Assembly (NCBI RefSeq): GCF_015767635.1
Contig: NZ_CP065230.1
Coordinates: forward strand, 1,116,001 to 1,180,000
Direction: 5' to 3'
Length of the DNA: 64,000 nucleotides
Origin: Halomonas sp. A40-4
GTDB lineage: Bacteria; Pseudomonadota; Gammaproteobacteria; Pseudomonadales; Halomonadaceae
The position numbers were made by a program, and so were the translations under genes. Under the pieces are notes generated by a model. It had not been told where the DNA came from, ran no database searches, and saw only the letters and a program-made list of their open reading frames with translations. Numbering within the stretch: the first letter of the stretch is position 1; each line of letters starts with the position of its first letter. Shown here in pieces: positions 1 through 8,991 of the stretch.

Positions 1-1953
1 AGCGTGACCCTGAGCGGTCCGGAAGGCGCCGACCTCGGTGCCCACAACGGCCTCGAGTTCCGCCTGGCTGACGGCTCCACGGTCACCATTGCCGCCGGTC
101 AAGTGAGTGGCAGCACCACCGTGACCGCCGGCGACGACGCCTTCGTGGGCGGTCAGGAGACCCTGACCAACAGCATCACCGAGATCGTGGGCGACAGCGA
201 CAGCGAGTTCGAAGACCTGGCCACCGCCGGTGAGACCAGCGTCACCGTGACCGACGAACCCGGCACGCCGGGCGAACCGGGCGAGCCCAACGACGGCGAC
301 CCGATCACCCTCAGCATCGCACCGACCTCGGCGCAGTTCACCGAAGCCCAGGCGCAGACCTTCACGGTCAGCCTGAGCGAAGCGGTCGACCGTGACGTCG
401 AAGTCACCCTGGACGGCGGCAACACCGTCACCATCGAACAGGGCGAGACCGAAGTCACCTACACCCGCGAGCCCCAAGGCGACGACGTGTTCGTTGACGG
501 CGAGACCGTTGAAGTCGCGCTGGAAGGCGCCGCGGCCACTGACGGCACCGCGTTCGAAAACCTCACCCTGGGTGAGGCCGCCGAAGCCGAGATCGTCGAC
601 ACCATCGACACCGTCACCGCCACGCTGACGGCGGACACCGACAGCGTCGCCGAAGGCGGCGAAGTCACCTACAGCGTGACCCTGAGCGGTCCGGAAGGCG
701 CCGACCTCGGTGCCCACAACGGCCTCGAGTTCCGCCTGGCTGACGGCTCCACGGTCACCATTGCCGCCGGTCAAGTGAGTGGCAGCACCACCGTGACCGC
801 CGGCGACGACGCCTTCGTGGGCGGTCAGGAGACCCTGACCAACAGCATCACCGAGATCGTGGGCGACAGCGACAGCGAGTTCGAAGACCTGGCCACCGCC
901 GGTGAGACCAGCGTCACCGTGACCGACGAACCCGGCACGCCGGGCGAACCGGGCGAGCCCAACGACGGCGACCCGATCACCCTCAGCATCGCACCGACCT
1001 CGGCGCAGTTCACCGAAGCCCAGGCGCAGACCTTCACGGTCAGCCTGAGCGAAGCGGTCGACCGTGACGTCGAAGTCACCCTGGACGGCGGCAACACCGT
1101 CACCATCGAACAGGGCGAGACCGAAGTCACCTACACCCGCGAGCCCCAAGGCGACGACGTGTTCGTTGACGGCGAGACCGTTGAAGTCGCGCTGGAAGGC
1201 GCCGCGGCCACTGACGGCACCGCGTTTGAAAACCTCACCCTGGGCGAGGCCGCCGAAGCCGAGATCGTCGACACCATCGACACCGTCACCGCCACGCTGA
1301 GTGCGGACACCGACAGCGTCGCCGAAGGCGGCGAAGTCACCTACAGCGTGACCCTGAGCGGTCCGGAAGGCGCCGACCTCGGTGCCCACAACGGCCTCGA
1401 GTTCCGCCTGGCTGACGGCTCCACGGTCACCATTGCCGCCGGTCAAGTGAGTGGCAGCACCACCGTGACCGCCGGCGACGACGCCTTCGTGGGCGGTCAG
1501 GAGACCCTGACCAACAGCATCACCGAGATCGTGGGCGACAGCGACAGCGAGTTCGAAGACCTGGCCACCGCCGGTGAGACCAGCGTCACCGTGACCGACG
1601 AACCCGGCACGCCGGGCGAACCGGGCGAGCCCAACGACGGCGACCCGATCACCCTCAGCATCGCACCGACCTCGGCGCAGTTCACCGAAGCCCAGGCGCA
1701 GACCTTCACGGTCAGCCTGAGCGAAGCGGTCGACCGTGACGTCGAAGTCACCCTGGACGGCGGCAACACCGTGACCATCGAACAGGGCGAGACCGAAGTC
1801 ACCTACACCCGCGAGCCCCAAGGCGACGACGTGTTCGTTGACGGCGAGACCGTTGAAGTCGCGCTGGAAGGCGCCGCGGCCAGCGACGGCACCGCGTTTG
1901 AAAACCTCACCCTGGGCGAGGCCGCCGAAGCCGAGATCGTCGACACCATCGAC
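1..1953 (+). repeat. Tandem 672-bp repeat inside the adhesin gene (three units visible)
   Basis: The same sequence starts at 1, 673 and 1345, giving an exact period of 672 bp (224 codons). The copies are almost identical at DNA level, with only a few differences such as the Thr/Ser codon near 630 versus 1302 and the Thr/Ser change near 1881. Identity this high points to recent duplication or gene conversion. More copies probably lie upstream of the window. The third copy ends near 1953, where the sequence switches to a diverged, less GC-rich extender. Confidence 0.95.
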
Positions 1954-4900
1954 ACTACAACTCTCACATTGAACGATGTGACAGTAGACGAGGGAACTGG
2001 CACCGCCACGATCTCCGCCACACTCAGCAACGCGGCGAGCCAAGAGTTCACCGTTACGCTGAGTAATGGAGAGACCATCACGTTTGCTGAAGGTGCCACC
2101 GAAGGTACCTCGACACCGTTTGATATCCAGGGTGATGACGTTTACGAGGATGAGGAAAGCTACGAGGTCAGTGTGACCGATCAAGGCGATCACAACTTTG
2201 AGGACCTTGATACCAGTGACACTGCTACGGTTGAAGTCAACGATACCATCGACACCACCGATGTCAGCATCAACGCGATTGTGACGAAAACGTCCGTCAT
2301 TAATGTCGGAAACGTTGATAACACCGATAGCTTTACCGTAACGGCCTCTAGGCCTAACGGTGATGAAGGGACTATTTCAAAAGTTACAGGAACTGACCAT
2401 GATGGCTTTGGTGTGGTCGGTGCCACGACTGGCGGGGCTGCTAACAGCGAGCTTGGTTATAGTAATGAAGGTAGCGAAAAGGTCGTTGTTGACTTCAATA
2501 ATGAGGTGAAAAACTTCGACGTTCAGTTCGCTTGGCGTAACAACAACGAAAGAGCAAAAGTAGAGTTCTTTGATAAAGATGGAAACTCTGTTGGCTCTGC
2601 GATCGTTTCGGGTGGCGGTACCTCAACCGAAGCCTTTGTTACCTACTACGATGCCAATGGAGACGAAACCAGGACAGAGCGAGCGCCGGGTGGCTCTGAC
2701 CGTGTGGATAATGCTTACACCTTTGAGCCGGGAAGTGGCGAAACCTTTACAACTGCAGAGTTCTCTGCCGTTGGTTACGATGATGACTACCTGATCCACT
2801 CGATCGCCTATAAAGAAGTAATGAATGGCGAAGCAACCAGTATAGGCGGTGCCTCTGAGGTTACCTTTGAAATCGAGACGTCCAATCCGCCCGATGAAAG
2901 TCAGTTCGACTTCATTGATACCTTCCCTACGGCCACTGTCAATATTGGCGGCCAAGAGTATACGGTCAATCTTGATCGTAACGGCAAGGGCAGTGTTGCG
3001 GTTGAAACAGATGGCCAAAGCGACCTTACTGCTGAGGTTGTCAGCGTCAATGGTAACTTTGAGAACGTGGACGTGCCTGTCAGCCTGACGCTGTACAAGG
3101 GTGATCTTGAAACCGCGAATAACGGTGATAACGCCGTTCAGGCCGGTCAAGGTGACGACATTGTATTGGCTGATTTGGGCGGCAACAAAATCGTTACCAC
3201 TCCTGGGCAGGACTATAATGTCTCGCTGATTGTGGATTCTTCAGGCAGTATCGCCAATCAGTTAACAATGCTGAAGAATGCACTTAATAAGCTGGCTGAC
3301 CAACTTGTCAATCACGATGGAGCCATAAACTTCCAGCTTGTCAGCTTTGACAGCAATGCTGAAACGTTATTGACGCTGAATGACATTACGAATACTGATG
3401 ATACTCTCAGCACGATTCAGTCGGCTATACAAGGCCTGGATGCAGATGGTGGTACGAACTATGAGGCCGCTTTTGCACAAGCCAAACAGTGGTTTGATGG
3501 TCAAAGTAACGGCTATGAGAACCTGTCTTTCTTCCTGACGGATGGTGATCCAACCTATCATCTCGATGCATCGGGTAATCCCACCAGTGATGGTGGCGGT
3601 TCGCAAACCAGCCAAGCTAATTTGCAAAACGCAATTGACGCCTTCGCACCGCTTTCCAACATCAGCACTGTGCATGCTATTGGATTAGGGAGCAATAACG
3701 TCAACGAAGAGTACCTTAGATTCTTCGATAATACCGATGTGGCAGGACAAGGGTCTGTCCAGTTCGGTAAGTCAGACTTAACTCTGGCGGATTTTGAAGG
3801 AACAAATGATCCACTAGACCAGGGAAATGCCTGGAATAAACTAGCAGGAAGCGACAATGAAGGTGCTGTCAGAACAGATATAGGTAATTTCCTGACAATT
3901 GAAGACTCTCCTGGGGGAGTGGCTACCCTTGCCGCCAGCGATACTTTTGAAGTCAGTATCGATGGAAGTCAAGTTGCGTTTGATTATCGTACCTTCGACT
4001 CGCACAACAAAGATGAATTTAGTTGGAAACTCCAAAAACAAGGTGGCTCAGGATGGGAGGATGTTAGTGGTTTTAATCAATTAGAGAGGTCAGATTGGAA
4101 AGGCGTTCAAAGTGATGAATTGTCAACAGGAAGCTATCGATTGGTCTTCCAAGTTGATGATGATAGTCATAACCGGTACTCCGACCTCGATATTGACAAT
4201 ATCAAGTTGATATCGCCTAACTTAGTAAGCGGGCAGGTGGGTGAACCAACAGTGATCGATACTGCTGCAGAACTGGACAACGTTCTTGAAGGAGGCTCCA
4301 CTGACACCGAACTGGCCGAGTTGGGCGATGACGTTGTCAATGGTGGCGATGGCAACGACATCATCTTTGGGGATGCCATCAACACCGATGCCCTGGACTG
4401 GGAAGGGCGTGAACTGCCTGACGGTTCAGGCATGAAAGCCCTGAAAGAATACCTGAAGGTCAGCAATGAGGGAGAAGAACCTACCGAGCAGCAGCTGTAT
4501 GACTACATCAAGGCTGGTAACGCCGAGCTGAACGTCGCAGGCGATACCCGCGGTGGAAATGATGAGTTGTACGGTGGCAGTGGAGACGACATTCTCTACG
4601 GCCAGGGCGGCAATGATCTGCTGGATGGTGGCGAAGGCAACGATACTCTCTTCGGCGGTGCAGGCGCTGACACCTTCGCATGGAACTTCGGCGATGAAGG
4701 TACCGAAGACCAACCTGCCGAGGATACTGTCAGGGACTTCAATGCCTCAGGTGACGGTGAAGGAGACACGCTGAACCTCTCCGACCTTCTTCAAGAGCGA
4801 GGTGATGATGAACTTGACGGTTACCTGCAAGCAACCGAGAACGAGGAAGGTGATACCGTGCTCCACGTCAGTACCAGTGGCAATCTTGGCCAAAATGGCC

Positions 4901-4995
4901 AAGGGGCGGATCAAATGATCACGCTGGATGGTGTGGCTTATGAGCAGAATGTTGTTCAAAACATGATCGATAACGGCAAGCTCGATATCGAGTAA
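1..4995 (+). CDS. Giant RTX/LapA-type surface adhesin, C-terminal part (5' end outside window)
   Basis: The reading frame is open from base 1, so the gene starts upstream and only the last 1,664 codons are seen. In order there are three near-identical 224-residue units of acidic Ig-like/Calx-beta-like extender repeats, a divergent extender, a region around 2270-3170 that I do not recognise, a von Willebrand A domain with MIDAS motif DSSGS (3235-3249) and a later FLTDGDP, and glycine/aspartate RTX nonapeptides (4342-4371 and 4552-4668). It ends in an acidic tail typical of type I secretion substrates. The few basic residues suit a halophile or a secreted protein. The lapG and lapD genes downstream suggest that it is the LapA-like substrate held at the outer membrane until LapG cleaves its N-terminal retention module. 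That module and the type I exporter genes are not in the window. The family is clear; the adhesion target is unknown. Confidence 0.9.
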   Translation, partial: SVTLSGPEGADLGAHNGLEFRLADGSTVTIAAGQVSGSTTVTAGDDAFVGGQETLTNSITEIVGDSDSEFEDLATAGETSVTVTDEPGTPGEPGEPNDGDPITLSIAPTSAQFTEAQAQTFTVSLSEAVDRDVEVTLDGGNTVTIEQGETEVTYTREPQGDDVFVDGETVEVALEGAAATDGTAFENLTLGEAAEAEIVDTIDTVTATLTADTDSVAEGGEVTYSVTLSGPEGADLGAHNGLEFRLADGSTVTIAAGQVSGSTTVTAGDDAFVGGQETLTNSITEIVGDSDSEFEDLATAGETSVTVTDEPGTPGEPGEPNDGDPITLSIAPTSAQFTEAQAQTFTVSLSEAVDRDVEVTLDGGNTVTIEQGETEVTYTREPQGDDVFVDGETVEVALEGAAATDGTAFENLTLGEAAEAEIVDTIDTVTATLSADTDSVAEGGEVTYSVTLSGPEGADLGAHNGLEFRLADGSTVTIAAGQVSGSTTVTAGDDAFVGGQETLTNSITEIVGDSDSEFEDLATAGETSVTVTDEPGTPGEPGEPNDGDPITLSIAPTSAQFTEAQAQTFTVSLSEAVDRDVEVTLDGGNTVTIEQGETEVTYTREPQGDDVFVDGETVEVALEGAAASDGTAFENLTLGEAAEAEIVDTIDTTTLTLNDVTVDEGTGTATISATLSNAASQEFTVTLSNGETITFAEGATEGTSTPFDIQGDDVYEDEESYEVSVTDQGDHNFEDLDTSDTATVEVNDTIDTTDVSINAIVTKTSVINVGNVDNTDSFTVTASRPNGDEGTISKVTGTDHDGFGVVGATTGGAANSELGYSNEGSEKVVVDFNNEVKNFDVQFAWRNNNERAKVEFFDKDGNSVGSAIVSGGGTSTEAFVTYYDANGDETRTERAPGGSDRVDNAYTFEPGSGETFTTAEFSAVGYDDDYLIHSIAYKEVMNGEATSIGGASEVTFEIETSNPPDESQFDFIDTFPTATVNIGGQEYTVNLDRNGKGSVAVETDGQSDLTAEVVSVNGNFENVDVPVSLTLYKGDLETANNGDNAVQAGQGDDIVLADLGGNKIVTTPGQDYNVSLIVDSSGSIANQLTMLKNALNKLADQLVNHDGAINFQLVSFDSNAETLLTLNDITNTDDTLSTIQSAIQGLDADGGTNYEAAFAQAKQWFDGQSNGYENLSFFLTDGDPTYHLDASGNPTSDGGGSQTSQANLQNAIDAFAPLSNISTVHAIGLGSNNVNEEYLRFFDNTDVAGQGSVQFGKSDLTLADFEGTNDPLDQGNAWNKLAGSDNEGAVRTDIGNFLTIEDSPGGVATLAASDTFEVSIDGSQVAFDYRTFDSHNKDEFSWKLQKQGGSGWEDVSGFNQLERSDWKGVQSDELSTGSYRLVFQVDDDSHNRYSDLDIDNIKLISPNLVSGQVGEPTVIDTAAELDNVLEGGSTDTELAELGDDVVNGGDGNDIIFGDAINTDALDWEGRELPDGSGMKALKEYLKVSNEGEEPTEQQLYDYIKAGNAELNVAGDTRGGNDELYGGSGDDILYGQGGNDLLDGGEGNDTLFGGAGADTFAWNFGDEGTEDQPAEDTVRDFNASGDGEGDTLNLSDLLQERGDDELDGYLQATENEEGDTVLHVSTSGNLGQNGQGADQMITLDGVAYEQNVVQNMIDNGKLDIE

Positions 4996-5013
4996 GCCCG
5001 AACTACCCTAAGT

Positions 5014-5046
5014 GGCCCCGCTCGGTACCGCCGAGCGGGGCCTTTT
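5014..5046 (+). terminator. Rho-independent terminator of the adhesin gene
   Basis: A perfect 12-bp stem (GGCCCCGCTCGG at 5014-5025 with its complement at 5031-5042) with a 5-nt loop is followed by TTTT. It lies 18 bp after the adhesin stop codon. Confidence 0.9.
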
Positions 5047-5105
5047 GTTAGGCTAATTGATACTTAACTATCATGGCAGCTTGCTGCCACTGGGAGCGCC
5101 ACCAC

Positions 5106-5432
5106 ATGTACGTCAACCGCGATAAACAGGGCGAGATCAGCCAGGTAAGCCGTACGGTAAGCGAGCACTGCAAGGAATACGTCTCACCGGAATCGGCGGA
5201 GCTACAGCGTTTTATCAACGCCGAAACCCATGAGGCTGCGCTGCTCAGGCAGTCGGATATGGAGTTTGTGCGGGTACTGGAAGACGTGATCACTCTGTTG
5301 ATGGATCGGGGGATCATCCGCTTTACGGACCTGCCGGAAAAAGCCCAGGAAAAACTTCTGGACAGGCAGTCGCTGCGCAAACGCGTCAACGACGTAGGGC
5401 TGATCAGCGACGATGACAGCGACGTGATCTAA
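5106..5432 (+). CDS. Small conserved protein of unknown function
   Basis: This is a 108-residue acidic soluble protein starting MYVNRDKQGEI. It has a central segment DMEFVRVLEDVITLLMDRG and then IRFTDLPEKAQEKLLDR. It resembles a short family common in pseudomonads and relatives, sometimes labelled tryptophan synthase beta-like, whose function is not known to me. The ATG at 5106 is chosen over an upstream ATG at 5073 because the family begins at MYV and a GGGAG sequence lies 9-13 bases before it. No signal peptide or membrane segment is visible. It sits between the adhesin terminator and a convergent hairpin, so it is probably transcribed alone. Nothing shows whether it is connected with the adhesin system. 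Confidence 0.75.
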   Translation: MYVNRDKQGEISQVSRTVSEHCKEYVSPESAELQRFINAETHEAALLRQSDMEFVRVLEDVITLLMDRGIIRFTDLPEKAQEKLLDRQSLRKRVNDVGLISDDDSDVI

Positions 5433-5449
5433 CCGTCGCTCACGACATT

Positions 5450-5475
5450 AATCAGCGGCTTCCATGCCGCTGATT
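5450..5475. terminator. Bidirectional hairpin between convergent genes
   Basis: A perfect 10-bp stem (AATCAGCGGC at 5450 with its complement ending at 5475) with a 6-nt loop lies between the small conserved gene and the end of lapD. The flanking T/A tracts are short, so termination strength is uncertain. Confidence 0.6.
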
Positions 5476-5500
5476 TCAATTCAAGCTGTCATCTTCGAGC

Positions 5501-7402
5501 TTACGGCGCTTTCACACCAGGCCCGGTAACCGCATCAAGCCCCAGGTCAAACAGTGTCTCGGCTTCTTCGGGGCGTTTAACGCCTTCGGCGATGGCCAGA
5601 ATACCCAGCGAGTGGGCCAGGGTGGCCATGCCGCGCAGGATAGTCTGCTGGTCAAACGCCTGGTCGACGCCGCTGACCAGGCTGGCGTCAAACTTGAGGA
5701 ACGCAAGCCCCAGGTCGTGAAGGTCGGCCAGGCGGGTAAATTCGCTACCCACGTGTTCCAGACCAATCCGCACACCGGTGTGCTGCAACTCGCGGCACAA
5801 TAACCGGAAGCTTGCCAGGTCATGCAGCGCGGTGCTTTCGGGTAGCTCGATCCACAGCTTGCGGGCCGCCTCGGGGGCGTGCTCAAGCCGTTGGCGCAGC
5901 GCCTTGATAAACGCCATGTCGCTCACCGCGCGGCCGGAGAGGTTGATACCCAGCGGTAGCTGGTCGGTCTCGATAATGGCCAGCGCGCGCTCGGCAACGG
6001 CCAGGTCCAGCTTGTCTTCCAGCTGCAGACGGGCCACCCAGGGCATGAACAAGCCCGCACTCCGCCACTCGCCTGCTAACTCAAGGCGCGAGGGCGCCTC
6101 GTAATGCACCACTTCCTGACGGGCATTGACCACCGGGAAGCGAGCCAGCGCAACGCCAGCGTCCATCGACTGGATCAACGCTGACCGCCATGCTTCATGG
6201 GTCGTATACAGCGGCAAGCGCGCCTCGCCAGAAGCCACCACCAGCGCCATGTCACCACGGCCCTCGGCATCGGCGAGGGCGCCGTCAAGCGCTGCAAGCC
6301 GTTGAGAAGGCGTATCGCCGTGAGTGTACTCACTCAGCGCGGCGGGTAGCCGGAGCGGCGCGCCCACGGTATCGCGTAGCAGCGTCAGCTGATGCTTGAG
6401 GCTTTCACTGACGTGCTCGATATCCTGGGAGCCATGGACCACCACCAGGAAGTCACTGCCGTTCAAGCGGCCGACTTCACCGCCGCCCAGTTCATTGGCC
6501 AACTGCGCCAGATGGCTCACCAGCGCCCGCAATGCCGCATCGGTGGCCTGACGGCCCAGGCGCTCGTTGACCTCGGGCAGGTCGTCCACGCGCACCATAA
6601 TCAACACGCCGCTGGCACGCTGTGAGTCACTTTCCAGGTTGCGCTGCAAATGCTCCAGCAGCGTCGTGCGGTTGGAGGCACCCGTGGTGGCATCCTCCTG
6701 CAAGCGGCGGCGCAACTGGTCGAGCTTGCCGGTTTCTTCGCTCAGCATGGTATGCACCGCCCCGGAGAGCGTGTTCATCGCCTGTACCACTTCGCGCAGC
6801 TCTAGCGTGCGCGGCTCTGAAGAAGTGGTAAAGCGGCGCGCACTGATGCTGCGTGCCTGGCTAACCACTTCCAGCAGCGGCCGACGGATGGTGCGCACAA
6901 TCCACCAGGCCAGCAACAGGCTGATAGCACCGACCAGAGCAAACCAGGCAGTCATTTTCAGGGTGCTTTGCCACAGCGAACGGTAGGCGTAGTCGTGCTG
7001 GCTCGCGAGGGTCAGGGTGCCGTACTGGCTCCAGCCGTCCTGCACCACTGCCTGACCAGGGGAAACATCCAGGCGCACCAGATCAACAAACCAGCTGGGC
7101 ACACCGTCGTCCAGCGGCTCGGCTTCGCGGCGCTGCATGATGTCACCCTGCGGCGAGCGCAGTTCAATCAAACGGTAATGCCCGGTATCAAACTGCGCGG
7201 ATAGCAGCAGCTCGATGCTGACGTCATCTTTTTCCATCTGGGTCATGGAGAGTGCCAGCGCGTTGGCATTGTCGGCATTCTTGATTTGTACTTCCTGCTC
7301 AACGTAATCCTGCGTGGAGGTCACGCTCACTGCCAGACTGCCCACGAACGCCAACAGCAGTATCAGGATGACCGTCAGCCAAAGCTGCTTGATGAGAGAC
7401 AT
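5501..7402 (-). CDS. lapD: LapD-like c-di-GMP receptor with degenerate GGDEF and EAL domains
   Basis: This 633-residue inner-membrane protein has a membrane segment at about 8-28, a periplasmic LapD/MoxY-type N domain, a second membrane segment at about 150-172, a HAMP linker, then GGDEF and EAL domains. The GGDEF signature is degenerate (RLNGSDF near 311). The EAL position near residue 432 reads EAPSR, so neither domain is expected to be catalytic. In characterised LapD proteins, c-di-GMP binding to the EAL domain makes the periplasmic domain sequester the LapG protease, which keeps LapA on the surface. The gene follows lapG by 11 bp in the same direction, and a LapA-like adhesin lies just beyond its end. 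Together these strongly support the assignment. Ligand binding itself is not shown. Confidence 0.9.
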   Translation of the reverse strand: MSLIKQLWLTVILILLLAFVGSLAVSVTSTQDYVEQEVQIKNADNANALALSMTQMEKDDVSIELLLSAQFDTGHYRLIELRSPQGDIMQRREAEPLDDGVPSWFVDLVRLDVSPGQAVVQDGWSQYGTLTLASQHDYAYRSLWQSTLKMTAWFALVGAISLLLAWWIVRTIRRPLLEVVSQARSISARRFTTSSEPRTLELREVVQAMNTLSGAVHTMLSEETGKLDQLRRRLQEDATTGASNRTTLLEHLQRNLESDSQRASGVLIMVRVDDLPEVNERLGRQATDAALRALVSHLAQLANELGGGEVGRLNGSDFLVVVHGSQDIEHVSESLKHQLTLLRDTVGAPLRLPAALSEYTHGDTPSQRLAALDGALADAEGRGDMALVVASGEARLPLYTTHEAWRSALIQSMDAGVALARFPVVNARQEVVHYEAPSRLELAGEWRSAGLFMPWVARLQLEDKLDLAVAERALAIIETDQLPLGINLSGRAVSDMAFIKALRQRLEHAPEAARKLWIELPESTALHDLASFRLLCRELQHTGVRIGLEHVGSEFTRLADLHDLGLAFLKFDASLVSGVDQAFDQQTILRGMATLAHSLGILAIAEGVKRPEEAETLFDLGLDAVTGPGVKAP

Positions 7403-7413
7403 ATCCTATCCTC

Positions 7414-8088
7414 TTATATAAATCCTTGATCGCGCATGCGGTTAACCACGCTTTGCCAGCGTGAAAGCCGCGCGAGTGGGTCAGCCCGTGACTCCTGCGA
7501 CCCCCCGGCCCACAAGCCGCTGCTGTTGAAACTGAAGACAGGGGTCAGGTCGTCGCGTTCCGAGGCCGGTCGAATGGATGGGATGATGTTATCCAGTACC
7601 AACGGCTCGGACGCCGGTGTTTGATAGTACCCAAGCACCATGTGCGCCTGGCTTTGCTGGGAACGGCCAATCCGTGCCCGAACATAAATCATGCGCAGCT
7701 TGTTGCCCGGCACACCCAGTTCCTTGAGCGTGATGTACTTGGCAATCGAGTAATCCTCGCAGTCACCTTCGCGCTTGCCCAGCATTTCCAGCGGCGTCGC
7801 CCAGTAATCTTCCTGGCCCCAGATGGAAATGTCATCCCGCCAGCGCACCTTGCGGTTGAAGAAGTCATTCACCTCGCGCATCTGGTCGCCAAGCCTTGCG
7901 CCGCGCAGCCGCTGGATCATGGCCAGCCACTCATCGATCAGCGTCACGCCCGCAGCCCCATGCGCCTGCTGCATCTTCTGGCGGATCCGCGCCGGGTTGA
8001 ACGCCGAAGCCGTGGACGGCGCGCCAATCATCAGGCACAGCAACCCCGCGCCCAGCCCCGAGAGCACTTGCCGCCGCGATACCATCAC
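7414..8088 (-). CDS. lapG: LapG-type periplasmic cysteine protease
   Basis: This 224-residue transglutaminase-like cysteine protease has a twin-arginine-like leader (SRRQVLSG) and hydrophobic stretch, so it acts in the periplasm. The expected triad is present: Cys110 (in GDCEDY), His149 (in QAHMVLGYY) and Asp166 (in VLDNI). Asp109 and Glu111, which flank the cysteine, match the calcium-binding residues known in LapG. The family cuts the N-terminal region of LapA-like adhesins after a di-alanine motif and releases them when c-di-GMP is low. It is the first gene of a lapG-lapD operon running toward the adhesin gene. The start is the first of two adjacent ATG codons; either could be used. Confidence 0.92.
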   Translation of the reverse strand: MMVSRRQVLSGLGAGLLCLMIGAPSTASAFNPARIRQKMQQAHGAAGVTLIDEWLAMIQRLRGARLGDQMREVNDFFNRKVRWRDDISIWGQEDYWATPLEMLGKREGDCEDYSIAKYITLKELGVPGNKLRMIYVRARIGRSQQSQAHMVLGYYQTPASEPLVLDNIIPSIRPASERDDLTPVFSFNSSGLWAGGSQESRADPLARLSRWQSVVNRMRDQGFI

Positions 8089-8256
8089 GTTACCTGACCA
8101 TCCATGGCGGCGCGAGATAGAAACCTGTTTTGAAGATGTTCAAGCTAATGGGGGTATCCTCATAGTGCCGTGTTAAAGCTTCACAATTTATATCGACAAA
8201 AGACGTTGCAACTTAATCGCGCCACGAAAAAAAAACAAGGCATGCACCCAGCCATT

Positions 8257-8298
8257 GTAGGAACCCGACTTCGTCGGGCGATCAAGTCATCTACCAGC
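8257..8298 (+). repeat. REP-like element, forward copy overlapping the tesA 3' end
   Basis: The head GTAGGAAC is followed by the hairpin CCCGA/TCGGG, then GATCAAG and CATCTACCAGC. The family consensus in this window is GTAGGAGC, hairpin GCCCGA/TCGGGC, GATCAGGCC, CATCTACAAGC. This copy runs into tesA, whose stop codon (8287-8289) lies inside it. Confidence 0.85.
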
Positions 8299-8991
8299 AC
8301 TCACCCTCGGCGCCATGATACCTTCCAGCTTATCCCACACGGTTTCCAGAATAATTGGCTGGGCCTCGGCGGTGGGGTGAATGCCGTCGTCCTGCATCAA
8401 GGCATCGTCGGTGGCTATGCCTTCCAGCAAAAACGGCACCAGCGTAACGCCGTAGGTGTCGGCGAGGTCATGATAAACGGTGGTAAACGCCTCCCGGTAG
8501 GCAGCGCCGTAGTTGGGCGGAATATCGATGCCCAGCAGCAGGACCTCGGCATCTGCGGCCTGGCTGGCCTCGATCATCGTCGCCAGGTTGGCCTGCATCT
8601 GCTGCGGCGGAAGGCCGCGCAACCCATCGTTGCCGCCCAGCTCCAGCAGAACAATATCCGGCTCGTGCTGTCCTAATAGGTCATCGAAACGCTGAACACC
8701 ACCTGAAGTGGTTTCACCGCTGATACTTGCGTTGACGACGGTTGCCGCTTCCGGCAGCCGCTCTTCAAGCAAGGCCACCCAGCTTTCATCGCGCTCAATG
8801 TTATACGCCGCGCTCAGGCTATCGCCCATGACCAACAGGGTGGGGGCGGAGCCTGCGTCCGAGTCGACCGACTCAGCGTTGACTGGCCCGGCGACCAGGG
8901 TGGCTATCAGAACCCCCAGCCACAGGGTTAGTATGCGGTAATGTTCTCGCCATGCTGCTTTTTGCCAAGCTACAAGGATGCCACGCTTCAT
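8287..8991 (-). CDS. tesA: TesA-like SGNH-hydrolase (arylesterase / lysophospholipase / thioesterase)
   Basis: This 234-residue protein has a signal peptide ending near NAES (cleavage after about Ala39), so it is periplasmic. The SGNH blocks are present: GDSLS with nucleophile Ser58, the glycine of SGETTSGG, GGND, and DGIHP with the catalytic Asp/His. The family hydrolyses acyl esters and thioesters. The gene is divergent from a ybbA-type ABC ATPase, an arrangement common in gammaproteobacteria. Its ATG (8991-8989) overlaps the likely ATG of the divergent gene. The last residues (about APRVSAGR) and the stop are encoded by REP-related sequence, so the natural C-terminus may have been replaced or extended. 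Confidence 0.9.
   Translation of the reverse strand: MKRGILVAWQKAAWREHYRILTLWLGVLIATLVAGPVNAESVDSDAGSAPTLLVMGDSLSAAYNIERDESWVALLEERLPEAATVVNASISGETTSGGVQRFDDLLGQHEPDIVLLELGGNDGLRGLPPQQMQANLATMIEASQAADAEVLLLGIDIPPNYGAAYREAFTTVYHDLADTYGVTLVPFLLEGIATDDALMQDDGIHPTAEAQPIILETVWDKLEGIMAPRVSAGR

Noticed and set aside
153-458. Repeated 101-codon open frames on the minus strand inside the adhesin gene (also at 825 and 1497)
   Set aside because: They are antisense shadows of the 672-bp repeat, with serine/valine-rich products that lack family character.
1-1953. Long regular repeats that could suggest a CRISPR or satellite array
   Set aside because: The period is 672 bp, in frame, and encodes adhesin extender domains. 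There are no short repeats with unique spacers.
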